DNA from: Trichomonas vaginalis G3
Taxonomy: Eukaryota > Parabasalia > Trichomonadida > Trichomonadidae
Direction: 5' to 3'
Length of the DNA stretch: 64,000 nt
Assembly: GCF_026262505.1 (NCBI RefSeq)
Contig: NC_067207.1
Coordinates: 19,374,082-19,438,081 of the forward strand
The notes beneath the pieces are model-generated. The model did not search any database. It saw only the letters and a program-made list of their open reading frames with translations, and was not told the origin of the DNA. The stretch's first letter is position 1. The number at the start of each line of letters is the position of its first letter. Shown one piece after another: positions 16,355 through 24,828 of the stretch. Position numbers and translations under genes: made by a program.

Positions 16355-16936
16355 TTAGCAAATAAATTTTAATGAAATGTTGTGGTCGTCAAATATTTTT
16401 ATGACGTCTGGGAAACTATACTTTAAGTTCAACGTTTCACCTCCTTTCATAACGTATATCTTGTCAATGACATTATATGAAACACCACAGCAAGCAATGT
16501 CGGGTTCTATTTCTTTGATGTTTATATCGTCTGCCTCTGTCAAAAGTTTCAATAGTTCTTTCAAAATTTCATGAGGTGCGATGACATATGAGTTCACTTT
16601 TACAGGGTTGTGTTCGACCAAGTTTAACATTATACTTAAAGCTTGACAAATCTTCTCCTGAGTTTGAAGTTTGTCTTTCAGTTGTTGGTAGTCGTTTCGA
16701 ATATCTGCAACAGAACTTAAGTCTCTGCTAACTTCAGGATATGTTGGTTGTTCTTTTACAGGAACTATTGTTATACCATCTTCGTCTTCGTATGGTTTCC
16801 CCACTTCAACATCTCTGTCTTTGACATTGACAACAACACTTTGACTGTTTGTTTGAGTTGGTGAATTTAACTTCACATCTGCCACCGCCATTAAACCTTT
16901 TGAAACACTTATGCTTCTATTTTTCGGAAATGACAT
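16355..16936 (-). CDS. Element protein, 193 aa, coiled-coil segment, unknown function
   Basis: ATG 16936 was chosen because it follows the element motif (CTTTTATTCTAAGTAAAATG) and is divergent from 16954. A longer reading to 17005 would run through that promoter. The N-terminal 75 residues are Ser/Val/Pro-rich, with EQPTYPEVSRDLSSVADIRNDYQQL. A coiled segment lies at about 85-110. The C-terminal half is a compact mixed fold with CCGVSYNVIDKIYVMKGG. It lies between the two capsid genes, so an assembly or cement role is possible. Confidence 0.6.
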   Translation of the reverse strand: MSFPKNRSISVSKGLMAVADVKLNSPTQTNSQSVVVNVKDRDVEVGKPYEDEDGITIVPVKEQPTYPEVSRDLSSVADIRNDYQQLKDKLQTQEKICQALSIMLNLVEHNPVKVNSYVIAPHEILKELLKLLTEADDINIKEIEPDIACCGVSYNVIDKIYVMKGGETLNLKYSFPDVIKIFDDHNISLKFIC

Positions 16937-16953
16937 TTTACTTAGAATAAAAG
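16937..16953. promoter_or_regulatory. Divergent element promoter
   Basis: Seventeen bases, TTTACTTAGAATAAAAG, separate ATGs at 16936 (minus) and 16954 (plus). The sequence is close to that at 2113-2130 (ATTTTATCTAGAATAAAA), so two divergent pairs share an almost identical promoter. Confidence 0.45.
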
Positions 16954-17270
16954 ATGGACGTATTTGAGTATCTCTTCGAATTGAAGCAAAACAAAGTTTA
17001 CACACACAAACAATACAAGTTCATTGACAGAGTAGTTCTTTACACAAACAATGGAAAATGTTATAGAATAGCAATATTTGCTGAACCAAAATATTTTCAT
17101 AAAGCAAAGAAAGTTGGTATAACCCGAGATGGTGAAAGTTCTTGAAGCAGACAAAAATATAACAACAAAACTGACCGATTATTTCTAAAGGTAAGTTTAT
17201 AATACAATTTTATGTCAAAACTGGCGTACTGTCAATATTTGACGGAGAGAAGTCAGTTCAAGAACAACTT
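16954..17270 (+). pseudogene. Short element gene broken by two frameshifts
   Basis: From ATG 16954 63 codons read MDVFEYLFELKQNKVYTHKQ and on to a stop at 17143-17145. Continuing sense-like readings follow in other frames: VLEADKNITTKLTDYF (to about 17188), then GKFIIQFYVKTGVLSIFDGE, KSVQEQLTDLL to about 17275, where the convergent major capsid gene ends. Two shifts, near 17130 and 17190, would join a protein of about 105 aa. No family is recognised. Confidence 0.5.
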
Positions 17271-18876
17271 ACTGACCTGCTGCCAAAATCTGCTCGATGG
17301 AAGCTGTCGTTATGCCAATCTGAGGAGCCCCAGCAGGTTTCATCGAACGAATCTTCAAAAGAGCATCTTCCGTGAAAAGTGCTATTGGTTTTGTAAACTT
17401 CTTTGCTCTCAGTTCATCTGGACCGTCTCTGTCACCAGTATATTGTATTTGAACTGTACCAACAGTTGAAATACCACCCATAAAGTCTTCTGAGTCAGCA
17501 AATGGAATGCCAAGCCAAAAGTTTGAACGGTCTCCATTTGTATATTGAGTTTTTTGACCTCCTGTATGAGTCCATACTTTCACATATGGCATAATAGAAC
17601 TTTGCATTTCAGGGTTAATGGTTGTTGTGAAGTTGTTGTTAAAGTTCATAGCATCTAATGTCAAGTTGTATGACCTCATATCCTCAACTGTAGAATATTC
17701 TTCTCTTGGATAGTATTTGCCATCTATGTTTATATGATATTTAATACCAGGGTTGTAGAAACAAGAATAGTCATTTATAGTTCGTCTGAACAGTACAAAC
17801 ATAGTATCTGCATGTTTCATTGCAGTTGTTAAGGCAATATCTGTTCTTGCACCTGGGTCAGCACTTTGGTTTCCAACTTCACCTGCAAAGTCTTTGACAG
17901 ATATTTGGTGTATAGGGAACATAAGTGGAACTGCAATATATTTGGCAGCTAAAGCATTTGAAATATCTGGGTCCAACATATAGACTGCAAGTCTGCTTTC
18001 TATTCTCTTGCATTCAAATTTTTCGCATGTGAACTTAACTGGGTCCCAAGCATCTCCAGCAGCATTGAAATAATAGTTTACTTCAGTGTTGAGGTTTGAG
18101 AAACCAAAGTCTAAGTCAACTTTGTTTTTGCAAAAGTCGGCGAATGACATTTTATTTGTTCCCACTACTTCTGTAAGAGTGAATGGGTCTTGTGTTGGTG
18201 CAATGACTAAGTTATTTTTGCTTGGAGTAAGTTCGATAGAAATTTTTCCTGCCCAGTTTGGCAAGTATCTTAAAAACCTGAAGATGAGGAAAGATGACAA
18301 AGGAACTCTAAGTTTCAGTTTTACTTTGGTTACTGCTGCTGCAGTTTGTCCAGAAAGGTTAACATAAACTCCTGGAACGTTAGGGTCAAGTCTTCTTATT
18401 TTCTCAATAGTTGCATACTGGTCTGTTTGTTCTCTAGCTTGTGGTTGTACTGAGTTTCTCAAAGCGAACCATTCATAGTTTGCCCATGTTACTGTTTGAA
18501 CTAAGTCAGAGTTAGAATATATCTTATATCCCATGAAAACTTCTGGAGCATATTGGTATCCGACATAGAAAATTCCATTGCAACCTTTCTTGTCAGACAA
18601 CTTGGCAGAAGGTTTTATTTCAATGTCTTGTTCCACGTATAAGAAAGAGTTGTCAATAGAAATTATATGAAACCTGTCGCAAGCAATATCTACTGTTGTT
18701 GAAGAACCTTCTCCAAACTCACCTACGTTTCCATAAGAAACAGCAGTTGTATATTCGTAAGTTCCAGGAACTATTTCTGACCTTCTAATGGCATTGTCGC
18801 ATTCGTTATACCATTCGGAAACATTTCCATTCATGGCATCCAAAACTGTTGGCGTTATATTCTGAGCGGCGTACAT
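17269..18876 (-). CDS. Major capsid protein (double jelly-roll, Maverick type)
   Basis: The 535-aa product is the length of Maverick/virophage major capsid proteins and has their composition: beta-rich, many Asn/Thr/Tyr/Phe, few charged runs. It starts after ATATTTTTACTCATATGAAATG, a clear element motif. Recognisable stretches include YNECDNAIRRSEIVPGTYEY near the N-terminus, LSSFLIFRFLRYLPNWAG in the middle and FWLGIPFADSEDF near residue 455. It would form the hexagonal capsomers of the particle. The assignment rests on size, composition, leader and position beside a minor capsid gene. The frame is intact, unlike many neighbours. Confidence 0.75.
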   Translation of the reverse strand: MYAAQNITPTVLDAMNGNVSEWYNECDNAIRRSEIVPGTYEYTTAVSYGNVGEFGEGSSTTVDIACDRFHIISIDNSFLYVEQDIEIKPSAKLSDKKGCNGIFYVGYQYAPEVFMGYKIYSNSDLVQTVTWANYEWFALRNSVQPQAREQTDQYATIEKIRRLDPNVPGVYVNLSGQTAAAVTKVKLKLRVPLSSFLIFRFLRYLPNWAGKISIELTPSKNNLVIAPTQDPFTLTEVVGTNKMSFADFCKNKVDLDFGFSNLNTEVNYYFNAAGDAWDPVKFTCEKFECKRIESRLAVYMLDPDISNALAAKYIAVPLMFPIHQISVKDFAGEVGNQSADPGARTDIALTTAMKHADTMFVLFRRTINDYSCFYNPGIKYHINIDGKYYPREEYSTVEDMRSYNLTLDAMNFNNNFTTTINPEMQSSIMPYVKVWTHTGGQKTQYTNGDRSNFWLGIPFADSEDFMGGISTVGTVQIQYTGDRDGPDELRAKKFTKPIALFTEDALLKIRSMKPAGAPQIGITTASIEQILAAGQ

Positions 18877-18908
18877 TTCATATGAGTAAAAATATAGAAT
18901 AGTTGGAT

Positions 18909-20208
18909 TTATATGTCATAATAGAACCCACTCCGACCAAGCTTTACTTTCTTCCTGACTGAGTTTTTAACTCTTCTTTTTCCTTCATTGCCCTCTGCTT
19001 GAAGTTGTTGCATCTTTGCATTATGTTCATCTAGTATGTTGCAAATTTCCCATGTCCTTTTTGCCTTTTGGCTCTGGTCGCCCATCTCAGGTAACCTATA
19101 TCCTAGAAAGAGTTTGTCATAGTCTGTATTTGAGTCTTCGCGTATTGTTTGCATGACTCTTTCCTGAGTTTCCGGTTCAAGCGCTTCAAACAGTGCCTGT
19201 CCATATGGAATAAGCTCGTTTCCAAATATATGTTTTTGTAGCCATTCTGGTTTTCTTTCCATGTTACCAACTATATCTTTTGTGAATGGGAAAGCTTTTA
19301 CCCAATCTTTCAGTCTTGCGTCGTTTATTTCTGTAGTTGGTTTTATTTTGTCAAGGAACATGTTTTTCAATACTAACATTTCATTTGGTACTGTCCATTT
19401 GAGTTTACTTAAATATTCATCCCTTCTCGGTTCATTGTCTGCAAAGTAAGTTTTTATGACATTTTGTAAACTTTCGTTTGCAAGGTCATGTACAATAGGT
19501 TCTCTTCCTTCTATCTCCCTAACTTTCTTTCTAAACTCTTCACCAAATATACCATCTCTATGGTTCTGTGTAGTTCTTTGAGATAAATGTTTTAGAACGT
19601 CAGGTGTTATATTTCCATCAGCCATGTTCATTTCATACTGGTCCAAAATATCTGCATCTTTCATATCTTTCAATGCATTAAAGCCGCGCTGAAAATACCA
19701 GCTACATCTGGTTCACCATTCACTTCCATTGCGTCTACAACTTCTTGGAATTGTGGTTGTAAGTTTATGAACCACCTATCCGGATTAGCTTTATGACCCC
19801 ATCTCATTGTAGTTCCATCGTCTGCAGAAACAAAAGTAGGTTTGTTTCCATCTTGGTTAGGTTCTGAATGAACTTTAAACAATGTTTCATTTCTATATGT
19901 TTTCTTGAAATTTAACCTTTTATTTTCACCGAGTTCATCCAAAGATTGAACGTTAAATGCTCGTAAGTAAAAAGGGTTGTTGTATTTGTGTACATTTTTT
20001 TCAGTTCTTCCATTCTATGCTGGATATTTTCATCTGATGTTGGAGTCTTTTGTATGTCGGCAAACATTTTTCGATATTCTTCTACTATGTCAGCCGAATT
20101 TTTTTTAGACTCTTGGAAATATTCCATATTCTCCGCATACTCTTGTTGAGGGTCAAGATTTTTCGGCTGTTCCAAATCTTCATCTAGTTCTGTGAAGTTA
20201 GTTTCCAA
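18909..20208 (-). pseudogene. C-terminal part of a large element protein, two frameshifts
   Basis: Three minus-strand frames follow each other and share overlaps that read sensibly only when joined: 19912-20208, 19670-19942 (open upstream to about 19985) and 18909-19673. Joins lie near 19935-19985 and near 19680. The first frame has no ATG; it opens just after the stop of the 20241-22105 gene with QQQLEEPEGNEQ. Hence this may be the tail of that gene. Joined here, about 430 residues carry EPDVAGIFSAA, ANESLQNVIKTYFAD, WLQKHIFGNELIPYGQALF and a basic end (GKRRVKNSVRKKVKLGRSG). No known domain is seen. Confidence 0.6.
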
Positions 20209-20240
20209 AGGAAGGACTTGTTCGTTTCCTTCAGGCTCTT

Positions 20241-22105
20241 CTAGCTGTTGTTGCTAACTATTTCTTCCATGTCTGGTTGTATCTGAACTTCTTCCTGTGG
20301 AGTTTCTTGTACCTCATCTGCTGGCATTTCATATATTCCGAGACCGTTTTCAACAATTTCCCTATCTACGTCATCCGCATTCATAAGCTTTTGTTCTTTC
20401 GTTCCGTCTCTATTTTTTACGCGTTTCATGACGAAAGTTGAATTGTCATTTAGCTCTGACATCAAATATCTCGGAGTAAATTCATCCATGTCATTTGGAT
20501 GATATGCTATTAAATCATATCCCTTAGCGAGCTTGTATTTTCCAGGTTTGAGATTATATCCGTTTTGGTGCTGAGCCATAAAGCTAAATAGGTTCGGGTC
20601 AGTATTTCCATCCTTGAACTTTCCAATAGCTTCTTTATATCTGTCACTAAAGTCAACAGTATCTGGGAAACCACACTCTTCTTTAAGCATTTTTAAGAAT
20701 TCTTGGTTTCCTTGTTCTCTACTTCTTTTATGTCCTTGCTCTGTTTGTGGTTGTTGTTGTGCAGGGTTTTGAACTGTTGGTTGCTGTGCTGGTTGTTGTG
20801 TTGGTTGTTGTGCTGGTTGTGGAGGTGGTTGTTGTGCTGGTTGTTGTGCATGCCTGTGTCTGTGTCCATGTGACGATGTAAATGTTCTAGGTAGTCCTGG
20901 TGCAGGTGCTTCTCTTGGAGGGTTTGGTGGTATATAAGTTCCACCAGCTGGCACATATGTTCCATCTGCAGCGTAATGTCCTACCTGACTTTTCGTTTTT
21001 AAGAAAGCATTTACTAGGTCTGTTTTGGTCTGTTGTAACTCTTTTTCTTGACTTTCCACAACAGTTGCTCTAACGGAGTCATAGGCACTTTGAACTGCCT
21101 GTCTCGTTGCTGCATCTGTTATTTTCGTCATATTTTGTGCTACTTCTCTTAACTCGTTGTCGAAACCTTCAGACTTCAGTTTCTTTCCAGATGAGAAGTC
21201 GTTCACTAGTTTCACCTTACTATGAAGAGCTTCGAAGGCGTTCTTAAAGTCAGCCTTCATTAAAGCTTCATTTGAACTGTCTTCATCCGCTTGTATTTTT
21301 GTCCTTATTGACCCTATAAGTTGGGCTGCTTTGGCGTTGGCTTGGGCATCTAACCAGTCATTATTAGCTTTTATATATTCTGCGCTTTTCATTGCCTTTT
21401 GCATGGCTGCGTCGTTATTTTTACTTTCTTGTGCTAAGTTTTCATACTGTACGGTTTGGTTTTGCAACTGTAAAAGTTTTTCTGCCTTTACATTTGCTTC
21501 AACTTCTTTTTTATACTCATCGCTATCCATATATGTCTTCAGGGCTTTTTGTTTTATTTCTTCATCTTTCAGTACTTTATATTGAGTAGTATGGTTTTTC
21601 AAATTTATAACATCTTGTTCCATTTTTGCTACTTCTGCTGCTTTTTCTGACACTTTTTTCGCATATTCCTCTGTACTTAGTTCTTTCAGTTGTTCTTTTT
21701 CTTCTTTTTCTCTACGTTTAACTCATTGAGTTTCTTTGTGTGTCTGTCATATTCTAGTTTCTTTTCGTTTTCACTTATTTGTTTCTGTATGTCTATGTTT
21801 GACTTTTTGACATCTGTTATTTGATTTTTGAGTGAACTCAAATTCATTTGACTTTGAGGGTTATAGGCTGTTCCGTCTGCAGCTCCACCATAGCCTGCCA
21901 TTTTCGCTAAAAGTGCCGCTCTTAAACCTCCACTCTGTGCACCAACAACTCGGTTTAAAAGCATAGGATTGCTTGACATTTGTTGCAACATAGTGGGGTC
22001 ATTCAGCATTTGTTGTTGCAACTGTTGTTGTGGTGTCAGTTTTACTTTTGGATGTTTCAATGCTCCCTTCCTCTTACGTATATTCTTACGTAGCTTACGT
22101 GGCAT
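20241..22105 (-). pseudogene. Large coiled-coil element protein, frameshifted (~620 aa)
   Basis: The ATG at 22105 follows CTTTTTAACTTCACTTAAAATG, the element motif. The first 139 codons start very basic (MPRKLRKNIRKRKGALKHPK), then Gln/Met-rich and coiled, and stop at 21686. The neighbouring frame continues from the purine run at about 21690-21715 (EKEEKEQLKELSTEEYAKKV) through 470 further codons. That part is coiled coil to about residue 250 of the joined protein, then Pro/Gln repeats (AQQPAQQ...), then a folded C-terminal part. A virion-internal or assembly role is possible. With 18909-20208 it may be one gene of about 1,060 codons carrying four or more shifts. Confidence 0.65.
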
Positions 22106-22129
22106 TTTAAGTGAAGTTAAAAAGCGGTT

Positions 22130-22700
22130 TTTGACAGATGTTTATTGTGACTTCTTCGTAAAGACTTTGTTATGACTTCTTCGTAAAGACTTTGTTGAGA
22201 TTTCTTCGTAAATGAGTGTAAATGACCCAAAAATATATTTTAGGTGAAGAGGTGAGATGTCACCTGTTTTCTCACCTCATTTCTCACCTCTTGAATTTTC
22301 ATGAATTTCTTCGTAAAGACTTTGTTAAGACTTCTTCATCTAATTTCTCATGAACTTTCTTGTCTATGTTTTGTCAAGATTTCATCGTAAAGACTTTGTT
22401 GAGATTTCTTCGTAAATGACCCTAGTAGTATATTTTTGGTGTAAAATTCATGAAAATTCAACGGGTGAAAAATTAGGTGAGAAAACAGGTGACATCTCAC
22501 CTCTTCACCTAAACATTATTTTTGGTGTAAATTTCATGAAAATTCAACGGGTGAAAAATTAGGTGAGAAAACAGGTGACATCTCACCTCTTCACCTAAAC
22601 ATTATTTTTGGTGTAAATTTCATGAAAATTCAACGGGTGAGAAATGAGGTGAGAAAACAGGTGACATCTCACCTCTTCACCTAAACATTATTTTTGGTCA
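22130..22700. repeat. Terminal-region mosaic of GGTGA palindromes and 25-bp units
   Basis: The GGTGAAGAGGTGA palindromic repeat occurs once forward at about 22240 and three times reversed at about 22470, 22554 and 22640, the last three as tandem units of about 84 bp starting TTTTTGGTGTAAATTTCATG. Before and between them lie variants of the 25-bp unit (CTTCTTCGTAAAGACTTTGT). No gene is seen. Confidence 0.85.
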
Positions 22701-22711
22701 TTTACACTCAT

Positions 22712-22986
22712 TACGAAGAAGTCTTGACAAAACATTTACGAAGAAGTCTTGACAAAACATTTACGAAGAAGTCTTGACAAAACATTTACGAAGAAGTCTT
22801 GACAAAACATTTACGAAGAAGTCTTGACAAAACATTTACGAAGAAGTCTTGACAAAACATTTACGAAGAAGTCTTGACAAAACATTTACGAAGAAGTCTT
22901 GACAAAACATTTACGAAGAAGTCTTGACAAAACATTTACGAAGAAGTCTTGACAAAACATTTACGAAGAAGTCTTGACAAAACATG
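22712..22986 (+). repeat. 25-bp tandem array, 11 copies
   Basis: The 25-bp unit ACGAAGAAGTCTTGACAAAA followed by CATTT repeats 11 times with almost no variation. Diverged or inverted single units of the same sequence occur at 8530-8880, 10210-10320 and 22135-22430, so this motif belongs to the element. Such arrays are common near the ends of Mavericks, and this one lies next to the presumed right end. Confidence 0.93.
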
Positions 22987-23052
22987 AAAACATATATAAT
23001 TTGTGAAAAGCTCCTGGAAGACCCGTATATATAAGACCTTCATTTATACTAA

Positions 23053-23171
23053 ACATCTTCGGGGGCTAGAAGGCACGAAGTGCCTGGAAGCCATCCCCCA
23101 AGAAAAAAAAAACTTCATTATACTCATTCATCCTCAGGGCTAGAAGGCACGAAGTGCCTGGAAGCCCCACT

Positions 23172-23203
<32 letters not shown>
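23053..23203. repeat. Two nested hairpins followed by a 28-nt poly-T tract
   Basis: GGCTAGAAGGCACGAAGTGC and CTGGAAGCC occur at about 23064-23092 and again at about 23138-23166. Each has GGCAC-GAA-GTGCC inside GGCT...AGCC, and the first is extended by GGGGG...CCCCC and TCTT...AAGA arms. A run of 28 T follows at 23175-23202. This lies between the element's 25-bp array and the transposon at 23354 and may contain the element's right terminus. Confidence 0.7.
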
Positions 23204-23206
<3 letters not shown>

Positions 23207-23353
23207 ATTTCACAAATTCATGAAATTCATTAAAAAAAAATCAACAAAGATTTACGCGTGAGCTCAACCACAAAATAATTATGTAGAATGTTTTTTTGTT
23301 ACCTATGTATGATGATTAAATCTAAAAAATGTATATAACTCAGAGCCTTTTTC

Positions 23354-24125
23354 GGGAACAGGACAAATTTGCCACACGGCACTTTTTTTAAAAAAAATTA
23401 ATGGAGCGGAGCGATACTCTGCTGCAGGAGCCCCAAGGCTCCCAATCATTACGAAAGGGAGCCTCAGGGCTCCTGAGAATCCATCAGCAGAGGCCTTTTC
23501 ATTTGGCCTCTGCTGATCAAAGATTCGGCGAAGCCATTCTTCGTCTCAGGAGCCCCAAGGCTCCCAATCATTACGAAAGGGAGCCTCAGGGCTCCTGAGA
23601 ATCCATCAGCAGAGGCCTTTTCATTTGGCCTCTGCTGATCAAAGATTCGGCGAAGCCATTCTTCGTCTCAGGAGCCCCAAGGCTCCCAATCATTACGAAA
23701 GGGAGCCTCAGGGCTCCTGAGAAACCTCTTTGAGAAGGTTTTCTTTAAGAAAACCTTCTCAAAGATGATTGTCAGCATTCACTCAAAATCTACCAAGAGT
23801 TTCAAAGTTTCAAATCTATCTGAAATGAAGCTTTGAATCTCTTGTATATCTAATTGTAGAGGTACCTTTTCAAAATGTCTTCTATTGATTAAATTTAATC
23901 AGTAAAAGTCATTTTGAAAAGGTACATCTTTATAATTGCTATTGAGCATTCACTCTTGGAACCTTGGAGCTCTTGTGTAGTGCATGAAAACTCCAAGATT
24001 CTAGCATAAAACATATATCATAGACATAATTTCTTCAAATATAATTTAAGGTTATTTTTTAAAAAAATAGAAAACTTAATTTAAGGTTATTGAAAAGTGA
24101 CACTTGGCAAATTTGTCCCGCACTC
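23354..24125. mobile_element. Non-autonomous MULE-like transposon with 9-bp target duplication
   Basis: The element begins GGGAACAGGACAAATTTGCC and ends with TGGCAAATTTGTCCCGCACTC in inverted form, a 14-bp perfect core within ~21-bp TIRs. It is flanked by direct repeats GCCTTTTTC (23345-23353 and 24126-24134). Nine-bp duplications fit Mutator-like elements. The inside has no transposase. It holds a 122-bp tandem repeat (starts at 23427, 23549 and 23671) rich in hairpins such as CAGCAGAGGCC/GGCCTCTGCTG and GGAGCC/GGCTCC. The short ORF at 23401 is translation of this repeat. Confidence 0.8.
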
Positions 24126-24828
24126 GCCTTTTTCAAATTTAAAACGGTGTTATCAGCGTCAATCAGATGTTAAAAACAGGTTCTCATTGCAATAATGTTT
24201 TGATTTCAGAAGACTTTGATACATATATTCATATATTCCATATAGAATGCTGGCCGCAAATTACCATATGTTGAACAATTTGCATCTACATGTGCTATTA
24301 ATTGATGGGAATGTCACTCAATTGCTAACGGCGACAGATAGAAATATATTGTCGAATAACCTATAGCATCGTCTAAAAATGCATAATAGATTCATTTCTC
24401 CACATAGTGTATTGGCATTTCATGTTTCTTTTTAATCAATACTTATCATATCGTTCGGTCACAGATGAAAAAGGATGGGGATATGATCATATTACTGATC
24501 TATCACTGATATCCTATGTTGGATTGTTGCATTGGATATCTATTGATTCTTTTATGTTGCCTTCTCGTCTGGCAAAATATTTTTGCCATAACCAGCATCA
24601 AATTGTGTGGTTTCACATTCATTGATTTTAAAATCCTTGGTGAAACATTCTTGCATCGATTTCTTTGAAATTTGCCATATGATATTTTGTTCAAATTTTT
24701 TCTTGCTGATCAAAATTTAATTTTGACCAAAAAATTTACTTGACATACTTCATCTTTTCTATATTTTATTTTCTTGACATTATTTTTATCCAAAATGTAT
24801 AATTGTAAAATTGTCACTTTTTAATTAT
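24126..24828. other. Intergenic sequence, nothing recognised
   Basis: AT-rich sequence between the transposon and the P-loop gene. Short ORFs on both strands overlap each other and have no supporting features. The only signal is the initiator at its right end. Confidence 0.5.
24814..24819 (+). promoter_or_regulatory. Host initiator TCACTT
   Basis: TCACTT stands 15 nt before the ATG at 24829 and matches the trichomonad initiator TCA(C/T)T(A/T), which lies within about 20 nt of the start codon in this group. Confidence 0.6.

Larger units (their letters stand above)
1..23200. mobile_element. Maverick/Polinton-like integrated virus (right part, decaying)
   Basis: This region carries the hallmark set of Mavericks and Polinton-like viruses: rve integrase (3392-4351 minus), packaging ATPase (12460-13334 minus), minor and major capsid proteins (15562-16350 and 17269-18876 minus), PX-like small proteins and long repeat-rich gaps. 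It also has an SF3 helicase (14297-15292), as virophages and Polinton-like viruses do, and no PolB in the visible part. The left end is outside the window. The right end is not defined: virus-type genes stop at 22105, element repeats run to about 22986, hairpins and a poly-T tract follow, and an unrelated transposon begins at 23354. No terminal inverted repeat can be proven because only one end is present. Confidence 0.85.

Noticed and set aside
22712-22986. CRISPR-like array
   Set aside because: Units of 25 bp follow each other directly without unique spacers, and the genome is eukaryotic; it is a simple tandem array.
23175-23202. Poly-T tract read as retrotransposon poly-A tail
   Set aside because: No reverse transcriptase, LINE or SINE body and no target duplication were found around it.
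23401-23598. ORF in the MULE-like element
   Set aside because: It is made of the 122-bp hairpin repeat, without transposase motifs.
24407-24694. Short ORFs on both strands upstream of the P-loop gene
   Set aside because: They overlap each other, have no initiator and no recognisable sequence.
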